Source: Chromera velia (Eukaryota > Sar > Chromeraceae). Taken from it: a stretch of DNA of 32,524 nt. The stretch is taken from the NCBI GenBank assembly GCA_018398765.1, contig JAHBMJ010005284.1, forward strand, positions 1-32,524, read 5' to 3'. Positions within the stretch are counted from its first letter, which is position 1. Each line of letters opens with the position of its first letter. Under the pieces are notes generated by a model. The model was not told the DNA's origin, did no database searches, and worked only from the letters and a program-made list of their open reading frames with translations. Both the position numbers and the translations under genes were made by a program. This document shows positions 10,554-20,972 of this stretch, piece by piece.

Positions 10554-13179
10554 ATGTCGGAGGGCAAAAAGAAGGTTGTGGTCCTTGGAAATGGCCCGGT
10601 GGGCCACAAGTTCCTCGGTCAGTAGCATGCAAGAGAGAGACAGCTAGACCGTCTCCCCTTCCGAATGAGTCAATCTCAAATGGAATCTCTCCCTGTTTCC
10701 TCATCTCGTTGTTTTTTCTCTGATCCGAGTATGTGGTATTATTCTGTGTCAGCCAATGGTTAATTGTCGTATGGCGACAACATGGAGACGACCATGCAAT
10801 TTTTGACCATCGCTTCATGCACATCTTTGCAGAGTCCCTCGTGGAACTGGATGGCGGAAAACACTTCGAGCTGACGGTGTTCTGTGAGGAAAGCAGACAC
10901 GCCTACGACCGTGTGAAAATCACTTCCTTCTTTGAGCACAGAGATCCTGTGAAACTTTCTCTCTGTGATAGGGCGTGGTTCGAGAAGAATGGGATCGAGT
11001 TCATCAATGAAAGAGCGACCAAACTCAACAAGGAACAAAGGATGGTGAATGATAAAACACCGTACGACTTTCTGGTCTTCGCGACTGGTTCCTACGCCTT
11101 CGTCCGTCCAAGTCAGCTTCTTTTCCTTTTACTCTTTCTCCCTTTCTTCTGATTTCTCAAGTCTTCATCCCTGCCGTCTTATCCTTCCTCCAACCGTTGA
11201 ACATAGAGTAAGTCTTTTTCCCTCAATTTTTCGACATCCATTTCCCCACGAATTACTCGTCCTCCCCTGCCCCTCCCCCCTTTCTTCGCGTGTGCGTGCA
11301 GCTCCTGGCCTGTCTCCCCAGACACCCGGAGTTTTCGTCTACCGCACAATTGAAGACATGGAGGTCGGTGCGCCGGCAGGCAAGCAGGCAGGCAGGAGCA
11401 GATGGGATTCCCTTGCAAACATGTAAAGGCAAAGGGTGCAAAGAGGCACCCCTGGTCTTTCTTCTTCACGAGCCCTTTGTGTTTATTTTTTGTTTTCTTC
11501 TCGTCGCTTCCCCATTTTCCTTCATTTTGAATCGATCGCCCTGCAAGCTCATGCCGTTGATTGCGGCTCGGTTCATGCAGGCCATCATCCGATACGCTGA
11601 GGGAGGGGCAAAGACTGCCGGGGTGATTGGGGGCGGCCTGCTGGGTCTGGAGGCAGCGAAGGCGGTGGCCGATCTGGGCCTGGAGGCGCACGTTCTCGAG
11701 CGGTCGAAGCACCTGATGCCTCGACAGCTGGACCTGGCGGGCGGGATGATGCTCACTCGAATCGTTAGAGGTTCGTCGGCTCGGATGGGTGGCATGATAC
11801 AAATATTAATACTGAAAGTGTATTCATTCATAAGAGTCCGCAGTGGGCCTGCACGAACGTCCCTCTCTTTTACATCCATCGAGTTAGTTTCCCCAGAACG
11901 ACGGCAGGGTTTCTCTCCCGAGTGCCGTACAATTGCTTGCGTTGAAGGAAGGGAGGAAGGGATGCAAAGAATGAACGAAGGAAGGAAGGAAGGAAGCGGG
12001 GACGGCCGAAGGTCTGCTATCCATTCCCCGAATTCTTAAAAACGGGCTGTACAGCTTTATTTCTCCACACACACGTTCAGGGTCGAAATCGTTTGCACTG
12101 ACCGTGCAGACACCAGTCAGCCGGAGGGCAGCTGATGTGTCTCGTGTCCTCGCTGTGTTGGCGTTTCTCTTTATCAGACAGTCTCCCCTCTGTTCTCTTC
12201 AAGGCAATGCTTTTTCTTTCGTCTCCTGGTTTTCTTTGACGGCATCATTCTTCCTTCCTTGTGGAGTAAGCACATCATCAGGACACATTGTGCAGATCGA
12301 TAAACGCTTTTTGGCTCCATGGCTCCTTTTGTCCAGGCTGCTCCCTCCCACTTTTGCAACAAAGTCTTCGTTCGAGAGTGTGTGTGTGTGTGGGGGNNNN
12401 NNNNNNNNNNNNNNNNNNNNNNNNNNNNNNNNNNNNNNNNNNNNNNNNNNNNNNNNNNNNNNNNNNNNNNNNNNNNNNNNNNNNNNNNNNNNNNNNNNNN
12501 NNNNNNNNNNNNNNNNNNNNNNNNGGGGGGGGGGGGGGGAGTACCGCAATGCATGGACGATGGATGGATGGCAGATGCATGCATGCATGCATTCACGCCG
12601 ACGCACGCACGCAGATATGGGGCTGCATGTACACCTGGAGACAAAGGTGCTCAAAGTGAACACGACAGACGCGGGTGTGTGCTCCGGTGTAGAGGTGATG
12701 CGCGGGGATTCGAACGTGCCGTCCAACATGCCGTTGGATATGATCATCATCTCCACAGGAATCCGACCGAGAGACGAACTCGCGGAGGCAGCCAACATAG
12801 CTCTGGGAGAGAGAGGCGGCGTGAAGGTCGACGGGAGGTTGCGCTCATCGGATCCCCGCGTGTTTGCTGTGGGGGAGGCTGCATCTCACGAGGGCACGTG
12901 CTACGGCCTCTGGGCTCCTGGAGTGCAGCAGGTGAGAGAGCGATCGAGCTAGAAAGAAATGAATCGGGCGGGTATGAGGGGAGATCGAGGGAATGTTCGA
13001 GGATCGGATTTCTGCATTCGCTCTCTCTCATTTGATTGTTGGTGTGGGAGGGATCGAAGTGAACCGGTTCAAGTCAGCGATCTCATTCTGTAGTTAGGCA
13101 GGCAGGCAGGCAGGCGTCTGCATGTCCCTCCCTGCCTGCCACCCTAGCTGTTTGTGTTCTCTGCAATTTCTTCTCACGC

Positions 13180-13217
<38 letters not shown>

Positions 13218-14013
13218 TGCCTGCAGGTCGGTGTGCTGGTTCACAACCTGATTGCTGAGGCCGAAGGAAAAGGCGATGAGGTGATGAGGGAATACAGCGG
13301 CTCGGACGTGTCCACCAAACTGAAGCTGCTGGGAACAGATGTAGCTTCTCTCGGAGCGACCACGGACTTCTTCACATTCAAGCAGTGGGACGACAAGACA
13401 CTCATTCATATGGTTGGTTGGTTGGTTGGTTGGTTGGTTGATTGATTGATTGGTTGATTGATTCATTGATTGGTTGGTCGGTTGGTAGGTTGGTTGGTTG
13501 GTTAGTTGGTTGGAAAGCAGAGAGACAAGCTGGACGAAGTTGGAAGCGAAATGGAGAGAGAAAAACCCTGCATGGGTAACTTCTTTCAAAAGTCCAAGTT
13601 AAGCGCTTAATTGTCTCCTTGCTGTCGTGAGAGACCCAACAACCCTTGCAAGCTCTCATACCGTCATATGCAGTCAGTCAGTCAGGCAGACCGATCGACA
13701 GTACGTAAGGTTGAAGTGGTCCGAGTCGACAAATGAATTTCCACCGCCTAGCTGTGCCATTGCTCTGCTTTCCCTGTCGGTCTCTCACGGTTGGTTCTTC
13801 ACATGCAAACCTCCCTAGCGAGCTGAGCTTCCGAGATCCACCCTCCCTCCGCGCCTCTCCATTCCTTCCCCTGGGTGTTTGTGCTTTGTCTGATGTGTGG
13901 ATCTTTTCTTTCTTTCCATGCAGGTGCACGAGGATCAGTGGTCCAAGGTGTACAAGAAATTGGTTTTCAATCTTGAGGGAACGAAGCTGATGGGGGCTCT
14001 TTTGGTTAGTCCG

Positions 14014-14046
<33 letters not shown>

Positions 14047-15707
14047 GCTTTTCTTTGCTTGCTTCGATCAACAGACACCTAGCTCCCATGTAGCCCTCCC
14101 TTCTCTTCCCACGGACGCACGCACACAGATGGAATTTGCCATGCGCGCTTGAAGAGGGAGGATTGCAATGACTTGCCAGTCGCTTTTTGGTGGCACTTGC
14201 GTTTCATACGGTCCATGCAGTCCTCTGCGCGGCGTTTCGTTGCTGCAAAAACAATCAAGTCCATGTCGGTGATTATTTTGTTTTCCTGATGGGTTGGAAT
14301 GAAGAAAAAAAACGTGCGTGATTTGTACGCTACTCATGTTTCGGACACCTAGACATGAAACCGTCGTGTTTTCTTCTGCCCCCTTCAGGGGTATGGTTCA
14401 GTGTCCTGTCATTTCTTGTCCCTTCTCTTGCAGGAATGTGATACAGACACATGCTGCCCACGATCCTTTAAATTCCCTTCCGTGTGAGTGTCAGGTCGGC
14501 GATGCTTCTTCTTTCGGAAAGCTCTTGGGCATCGCGCACAAGGGTGACATGAAGGGCAAGACACCTCCAGAGCTCCTTCTGTTGGGTTCCGCCCCGGCAG
14601 CAGGGTCCACTGGCGGCACCGGCACAGAGGCCGTAGATGACGATGAGCTGGTCTGCTCGTGCGTGGGTGTCACCGCAGGAATGCTTCGGCAGGCGGTGGC
14701 GGATGGGCTGCACGACCTTGAGGACATCAAAAAGCAAACCAAGTGCGGAACTGGATGTGGAGGCTGCATCTCCACTGGTCAGCTGGCTACTGAGACGGTG
14801 CGGTGCACGTCCGTTCTGAAAGAGGCGTCGCTTGGGCTTGTTCTTCTGCTGCACTGACTGACTCTGAAGGAATCGTCCAGGCCGGGATGGGAAACCTTTG
14901 TGTGTGGACGCATTTGAGATTCGCTCCCCCTTTGTCTGACGTCCCTTCCCTCTCTTCTTTTTTTCTTTTTTTTTCTTGCCTGCAGGTCCGGTCAAGGGCA
15001 TCATAGCCTCCAAACTGAAGGAGCTGGGGATCGACAAAAAGGAGGGCCTATGCGGGTGCATCCCCTTCTCCCGCAAGGAGGTCTTCGATATCGTCAAGGT
15101 CGGTCAGTGAGGTGTGTGTGGGAGGGGGGAGGTGGGGGCGTTGGTGCATATGTGCATGCCCTGGTTGTGTCTAGTTAATTTCGTCATGCGCTCGCTCGAT
15201 GGCTGGGCCGGAAGACCTGACTGATGTATTTTGAAGGCATGGAAGCGAACCGGGCGAGCAGTGAAAGCATGGTATGTCAAGGTCCTTCGCAACAACGCTT
15301 GAGTGATTTCTGTGAGTGTGGTCGCCCGCCTGCAGGTGAAGGGTCTGCGGAGCTTCAAAGACATTCTCTCAGCGACCGCCGAGGGACGGGAAGGCCGATC
15401 GGTCTGCACAGGGGGGTGCGAGATCTGTAAGCCTGCAGTTGCGTCTATCCTCGCCTCCCTGTGGAACGAGCACATTCTGGAGAAAGGCCGAAACGTCTTA
15501 CAGGACACCAATGACAGGTAGGCAGGCAGGCAGGTACATCAATTGACGCACGCAAGGACGCACATCCATCGTGGTCTGCTCGCAATTTGCGTGAGTCAAT
15601 GCTTAAGTCTGTCGGTCTCGGGTCCGTCCGTCCTCCTGCCACCGGTTCTCTCTTTCGCTTCATTTTTTTTGTCCGTTGCTTGTGGGTCGGGAATGGGTGT
15701 GCCTGCT

Positions 15708-15744
<37 letters not shown>

Positions 15745-16497
15745 TCGAGGGACGGGTGGGTCGGTGTGTGTGGCTCAATGAGTGGGCGAACGAATCAATC
15801 AATGAGTTAGGCGTTGAGTGAGTCAGCTCAGCGATTCCTTCGTCGGGTGCATCAAAGTGCGTGTGGATGTCGGTACGTGTGTGTGTGTGTGTGTGTGAGT
15901 ACGCAGATTTCTGGCGAACATTCAGAGGAACGGGACATACAGCGTCATCCCGCGCATTGCGGGCGGAGAGATCACCCCCAAAATGCTGAAAGTCATCGCA
16001 GAGGTAGGAGGGGGGACCAGAATGTTTCACAGGGTGCCGATCGTCCTTTCTTTTCTGAAATGCCTTTTTTTTCGCGGTGCTGCTCCCTAATTTGCTTTGC
16101 TGTTGCAACCAATCGATGATTTTCCAACCAAAAAATTGCCCTTCCAGTCTACCGATCTTTGCCCCCCTTCCAATTGAAGTCGATTGATCCATTAAGGTCT
16201 AAGGACAGTAAGTAGATTCGTTCCTTCCTGTCTGTGTGGATGGATGGAAGGATGGATTGATGCATGCGTTGCATGCATACAGGTTGGTGACGAGTACGGA
16301 CTGTACACGAAAGTGACAGGGGGGCAACGCATTGACCTGTTCGGAGCACAGAGACGAGACCTGCCGGTGATTTGGAAGAAACTGGTAGAGGCAGGTTTCG
16401 AGTCAGGACATGCTTATGCAAAGTCTCTGAGGACTGTGAAGAGCTGTGTTGGATCGACATGGTGTCGCTATGGAATGCAGGTCCGTCTGTCTGTCTC

Positions 16498-16532
<35 letters not shown>

Positions 16533-17261
16533 GTCTGTCTGTCTTCGACTGAGAGAGTGCGCCAAATGAAGAAAGAAAACGAAGAGAATGAAGAAAGAGA
16601 AAAACGAAAAGAAAAGACGATATAGTCTGTCTGTCTGTCTATCTTTTGGAAGCATGGGAAGGATCACAGCGTTTCGTGGAAAACTTCTCTTTCTCTTTCT
16701 CTCTCTCTTTTGCGGCACGCAGACGCCGCACCCGTTCATTGGCCTTTTGGTTTCTTTTCTTGTTTTCCTGTTGACACTGCAGGACTCAGTGACATTTGCC
16801 GTTCGTCTGGAGAACAGATACAAGGGCTTGAGATCGCCCCACAAACTGAAAGGGGGAGTCTCGGGGTGCGTGCGGGAGTGCGCAGAGGCTCAGGGCAAGG
16901 ATTTCGGTGTGGTGGCAACGGACAAAGGCTGGAATCTGTACGTGTGTGGAAACGGCGGGGCGCGCCCGGCACACGCGCAGCTCCTGGTTTCCGATGTGGA
17001 TGATGATACATGCATCAAGATCATTGATCGGTCGGTATTGATCTTCGTTTGTGCGTTCGTTGTTCCTTGTTGCTTCTGTCTGCGGGTTTTTTATTCTTTT
17101 CTCCTTTTGACCTCTTTCTTGTTTCCCTTCTAGCTTACTAGTTTTCGCTTTTTTCTCTCTCTGTCTCTTTTTCTCTCATTCATTCGTTCATTCATTCATG
17201 TTCTCTCTCGGTAAAATGGAAAGGGCACCATTCACTTCTTGCGTGCGTGCGTGCGTGCGTG

Positions 17262-17295
<34 letters not shown>

Positions 17296-20075
17296 TCCCC
17301 GACAGCAGGCTGGTTGGAGTCACTGCATATCAATGTGTGCACATGGATGACGTTTTTTTCTTTCCAAATTCAAGACTTGTTTGTTACCCTCCCCGACAAA
17401 GGGCCCCCCCTACATGCAGGTTCCTGATGTTTTACATCGCCACAGCGGAGCCACTTCAGCGAACCGCCCGGTGGATCGAAAAACTTGAAGGTGGTTTGGC
17501 TTACTTGAGAAGTGTGGTCGTGGATGACAAGCTCGGGATCTCCTCCGATCTCGAGGCGATGATGGAGGAGAGTCTGGGCAACTACGAGTGCGAGTGGAAG
17601 CGGGTCAGTCAGCAAAGCGCTGGCCATCGACTGAATGAATAAAATAAGAATGCGGCAAGCCGGCCTCTCTCGCAAGGCAATTTGAACCAACCAGACTGAA
17701 GGGAAAGTCTGTCCGTATCTTTGATGGACAAAACGGCCGAGACAATGAAGCAAGACCACACAGACCGACATTCAGAGAGTGAAATGACTGATCGATCATC
17801 ATCGGACTGGCTGGATGTTCCTTTCTTCACTGTTCGCTGCTTTTGAGTAAAGGAAAAAGGGGAAAGAAAAAATGTTGCTGTCGCTCTTCTTCGGTTACCA
17901 CTCTTTAGTAGTGCCCCTCCGTTTTTATGATTTGTTCGTTTCTGTGTCTGCCCTCCTGTTTGGCCAGAAGGAAAGACAAAGGAACGTGTGTCCGTGTTTC
18001 TACCCGTCTCCGTCCGTCTGTCTCGGTCTTTGCCTGCTCCTCCTGTCTGATCGTCTGTCTTCCACAGACTGAGTGTCTGTCTGCAAACATATCTATCTGC
18101 GGGACTGGACCGACAATCAATTATATCGGACGGAATAAATGGTTCAGGTTGTCGAGAATCCAGAGCTCTGGTCGGACTTCCAACAGTACGCCAACGGGAA
18201 GGACCCCGACGACGTCGAGCTCGGTCGGTCAGTCAGTCAGGAAATATGCATGCTTACGCATGCCCCCAATTCTCTGCCCCCCCCACCCGCGTGGTGTTGT
18301 GTCTCATCGTTGTACGGGCTGGTTGGGTATACACTTCCGCTTGTGCCTTGCCTGTTGATTTTTCTGCCTGCCTGCTTCCCTTCTATCTGATCATATGTCT
18401 GTGTATGCCAGAGAAGAAAGGCAGTATGCTCCGTCTCCGCCCACCTCTTTTTTTCGCTTTTCGGGGCCCTCTTCACCTCGTCTAGTGCCCGTTCTGTTTT
18501 CTTTTCTCTCTCTTTGTATGTCTATGGGGTCTCTTTCACAGCACATGCAGTCATGAAGTGATCGAGGGCTCCAAGAAGCGTTCCATGGGCAGTTCTTCCT
18601 CTGCTCATTCCTCTGCCTATCTGCGAACGTTGTTTCTTCTCATGGCTTGTTAGTTCGTTTAGCCAGCCGAGTGGTTCCTTCCCCCTTCTACACCAACTGA
18701 ATCTCTCATGTCATGCAGCCTCTCAGCCACCGTGCTTCCCTTCCCCTCTTTTCTGAGGGCGCATGCTGTCCTTTTTTTCCCTTTCCGGTTTCTGACCACA
18801 AAAGGCGCCAATCAGTGTTCTGACCGTCGTTGGTCTCTTTTTCAGCTAGAGAAATAATATGAATACAAAGAAAAGGGAGAATGGACTCCAGACAGACAGC
18901 AGAATCGACAGAAGAAAGGAAATGCACGGTTCGCCTGGTGTTTTCTTAATTTCAGGCTGAGCACCAGTGGGTCGACATGACAGGTCAGATCATTCCTGCA
19001 CCGTGCATGCATTTATTCAGTTCTGTATCTTACAATTAATGCATTCTGTAAATGCATTTATATTTATTTAAGTAAATGCATGCATCTTTCATGCAGAGCA
19101 CCAGTGGGTCGACATGAGAGGTCAGATCATTCCTGCTCCGTGGCTGGGCAAAACCGGAAACTTCATGCCCTCTGTAGGAAAGAATGCAGACGGCGTCAAT
19201 ACAAAAGACTTCAGGTGCGTCGAGGCATCCATCAAAGCACTTTGATGCTCTTTTTCCATGCATTAATCTTCATGCGTATTGAGTCGATGTCCTTCCTCAA
19301 TCCACAGTATATATATGAGGATGTGCCGTGCTTTAGTTTCATTTTCATTTTTTTCTTGTTCGTTCGTCTCCTTTCCTTCGCCTCTTTTTTCGCTCTCTAT
19401 CTCTCCCTTCTCTTACTTGACTTTTCTGATATGAGATCATGCAGATGGGTGGACTGCGGGAGAGCAGCGGAATTTCCGAAGAACGGGGGCGCCGCGGTGA
19501 AATACGGAGAGTCCCAGCTGGCGGTTTTCTGCTTTGCGGACCGAAAGGGAAAGGGGCAGGATGAGTGGTGAGTGAGGAATGGCCGTTTTTTTTTGCTTCC
19601 GTTCCCTTTCTGTTTGTTTCTTCTCTGCTGTGTTTGTTTCCGTCTTCCTCTCTTTATTCCCGTTTGCCTCCTCTTCGTTTTCCCGCTTAAATAGTTCCTC
19701 TCTCGCCTCTTTTCTGTTTTGCATCAATTGTTTGGAAGGAATGCTGTTCTTGTTCTGTTTTGCATCAATTGTTTGGAAGGAATGCTGTTCTTGTTCTGTT
19801 TTGCATCAATTGTTTGGAAGGAACGCTGTTCTTGTTCTGTTTTGCATCAATTGTTTGGAAGGAATGCTGTTCTTGTTCTGTTTTGCATCAATTGTTTGGA
19901 AGGAATGCTGTGCTTGTTCTGTTTTGCATCAATTGTTTGGAAGGAATGCTGTGCTTGGCATCATCCTGGCCTCCTCATCTTTTCTCTGTCTCTCGTTGTG
20001 GATGAATGGTGTGTCCCAGATCCCTTCTCTGTCTTGATTGATTGCCCTTCCGGTCTGGTCGATTTTCTTCTGTCA

Positions 20076-20114
<39 letters not shown>

Positions 20115-20972
20115 GTTTGCCTGCCAGAACATGTGTCCGCACAAGCGTGCGTTCGTCCTCGCGAGAGGCCTCGTGGGAGAGGCGCCGCTTGAAGGGGGAC
20201 ACCTACTCGCTCCCAAAGTTGCGTGCCCACACCACAAGAGGGCCTTCGATCTTCAGACGGGAACGTGTCTAAACGATGAGACGATGAAAATCAACACCTT
20301 CGATGTCAAAATCGAGGTCGGTCGGTGTCTCTGCCTCACTTAGAGCTTCCCTCGCCTTTTCTGTGCCATCATTTCAACGCGAAGCGGTGCTGCCTCATTT
20401 CGTCTGGCTTCCTTCCTTTCTTCCTTCCTTCCTTCCTTCCTTTTTTTCTTCCTTCCTTTACTGCCTTGTTTTGTGAAAGACAGAAAACAGGACGCTCACA
20501 CCTCTCACGGCTCTCTTCCTTCATGCGCATGTATGAGAGGGATGGATCGGCACTTCTCTCCTCGCTCGTGAATTTCCCGAACCGGTTTTCCCGGAGCAGG
20601 ACTTAATGACATGCTTGCTCATGTTCCTGTGAATTGCAAATTTCTTTCTTTTCTCGATCTCAGGATGGCCGCGTCCTCCTTCACCTGCCTCCCGAGTCTG
20701 CCGTGGATGAAGCTCTGGCGACCTCGAGGTGGACAACGAAGGCCGAAAAGGGAATGGATGGAGACGCAGGGGGAGGAGGCAACGCGTACATGGTGAAAAG
20801 ACGGCTTAAGGCGAGGACCGAAGTCAGGTTGGAGACAGAGACAACAAGCGGAAACGGACAGACGGAGTCACTCAACGGCAGCGGAGTGGAGCCAATCAGA
20901 ATCGTCACTGAGACTTTCGGGGCAGATGGGGGCACATGCAACGGATCTGCTGAGGCAGCTGCGTCCTTCTAG
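10554..20972 (+). CDS. nirBD: Assimilatory NAD(P)H nitrite reductase, NirB-NirD (Rieske) fusion
   Basis: Six-electron reduction of nitrite to ammonium. Exons: 10554-10617, 10833-11111, 11302-11363, 11581-11770, 12615-12931, 13227-13412, 13924-14004, 14495-14777, 14986-15098, 15336-15517, 15907-16003, 16283-16480, 16783-17030, 17420-17603, 18148-18223, 19097-19214, 19445-19567, 20115-20316, 20664-20972. They sum to 3312 bases, 1103 aa, in frame. Domains in order: FAD site GNGPVG (12-17); NAD(P)H site GGGLLG (152-157); [10 protein letters not shown]; first BFD-like [2Fe-2S] domain (C447xC449, C481xxC484); second BFD-like domain (C510xC512, C553xxC556); siroheme/[4Fe-4S] domain with C673-x5-C679 and C713-x3-C717; C-terminal Rieske domain with CPH 941-943 and CPHH 971-974. 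Order and length match fungal NiiA/NIT-6 rather than separate bacterial NirB and NirD, and the Rieske ligands that E. coli NirD lacks are present. About 70 residues of low-complexity tail follow. No organellar leader is seen, so probably cytosolic. Confidence 0.96.
12397..12524. other. Assembly gap (128 N) in nitrite reductase intron 4
   Basis: The gap is entered through (GT)n then GGGGG and left through 15 G. It lies inside the intron 11771-12614, so the coding sequence is unaffected. The poly-G edges suggest sequencing dropout at a homopolymer; the true length is unknown. Confidence 0.95.
13183..13215. repeat. (GA)n directly before a 3' splice site
   Basis: A pure GA run ends 11 bases before the exon at 13227, in the place where a polypyrimidine tract is expected. 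Confidence 0.9.
13413..13512. repeat. (GTTG/ATTG)n tetranucleotide repeat starting at a 5' splice site
   Basis: The intron begins with GTTGGTTGG directly after the ATG codon that ends exon 6, and the repeat runs for about 100 bases. Each repeat unit recreates a GTNNG donor-like site, in different reading frames. Confidence 0.9.
14017..14043. repeat. (CT)n microsatellite in nitrite reductase intron 7
   Basis: A short pure CT run soon after the donor at 14005. Confidence 0.85.
15711..15741. repeat. (GA)n microsatellite in nitrite reductase intron 10
   Basis: A pure AG run; the same intron also holds (GT)n at 15879-15897, directly ahead of the acceptor at 15906. Confidence 0.9.
16481..16545. 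repeat. (GTCT)n/(CT)n repeat starting at a 5' splice site
   Basis: The intron after exon 12 opens GTCCGTCTGTCTGTC and stays in GTCT/CT repeat for about 60 bases. Confidence 0.85.
17241..17293. repeat. (GTGC)n then (GT)n microsatellite in nitrite reductase intron 13
   Basis: A tetranucleotide GCGT run passes into a GT run, inside the intron 17031-17419. Confidence 0.9.
18959..19005 (+). pseudogene. Partial duplicate of nitrite reductase exon 16
   Basis: These 47 bases match 19096-19142 (the start of exon 16) with two mismatches. The copy has its own upstream TTTCAG, but it lacks the rest of the exon. Joining exon 15 (phase 1) to this acceptor would give GGC then TGA, so it cannot replace exon 16. 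I read it as a local partial exon duplication within intron 15, 137 bases upstream of the real exon. Confidence 0.75.
19712..19957. repeat. 41-bp tandem repeat, six copies, in nitrite reductase intron 17
   Basis: The unit contains GCATCAATTGTTTGGAAGG and begins at 41-base steps (19721, 19762, 19803, 19844, 19885, 19926). Copies differ at only a few bases (ATGCTG/ACGCTG, TTCTTG/TGCTTG), so the array is recent or homogenised. It lies wholly within the intron 19568-20114. The long open frames across it are a by-product of the repeat. Confidence 0.95.
20080..20112. repeat. (GT)n ending at a 3' splice site
   Basis: A pure GT run leads straight into GTGCAG before exon 18 at 20115, with no pyrimidine tract between. 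Confidence 0.9.

Noticed and set aside
19579-20192. Overlapping frames repeating [10 protein letters not shown] and [10 protein letters not shown]
   Set aside because: Product of the 41-bp intronic tandem array; the period is not a multiple of three and the array lies between two proven exons.
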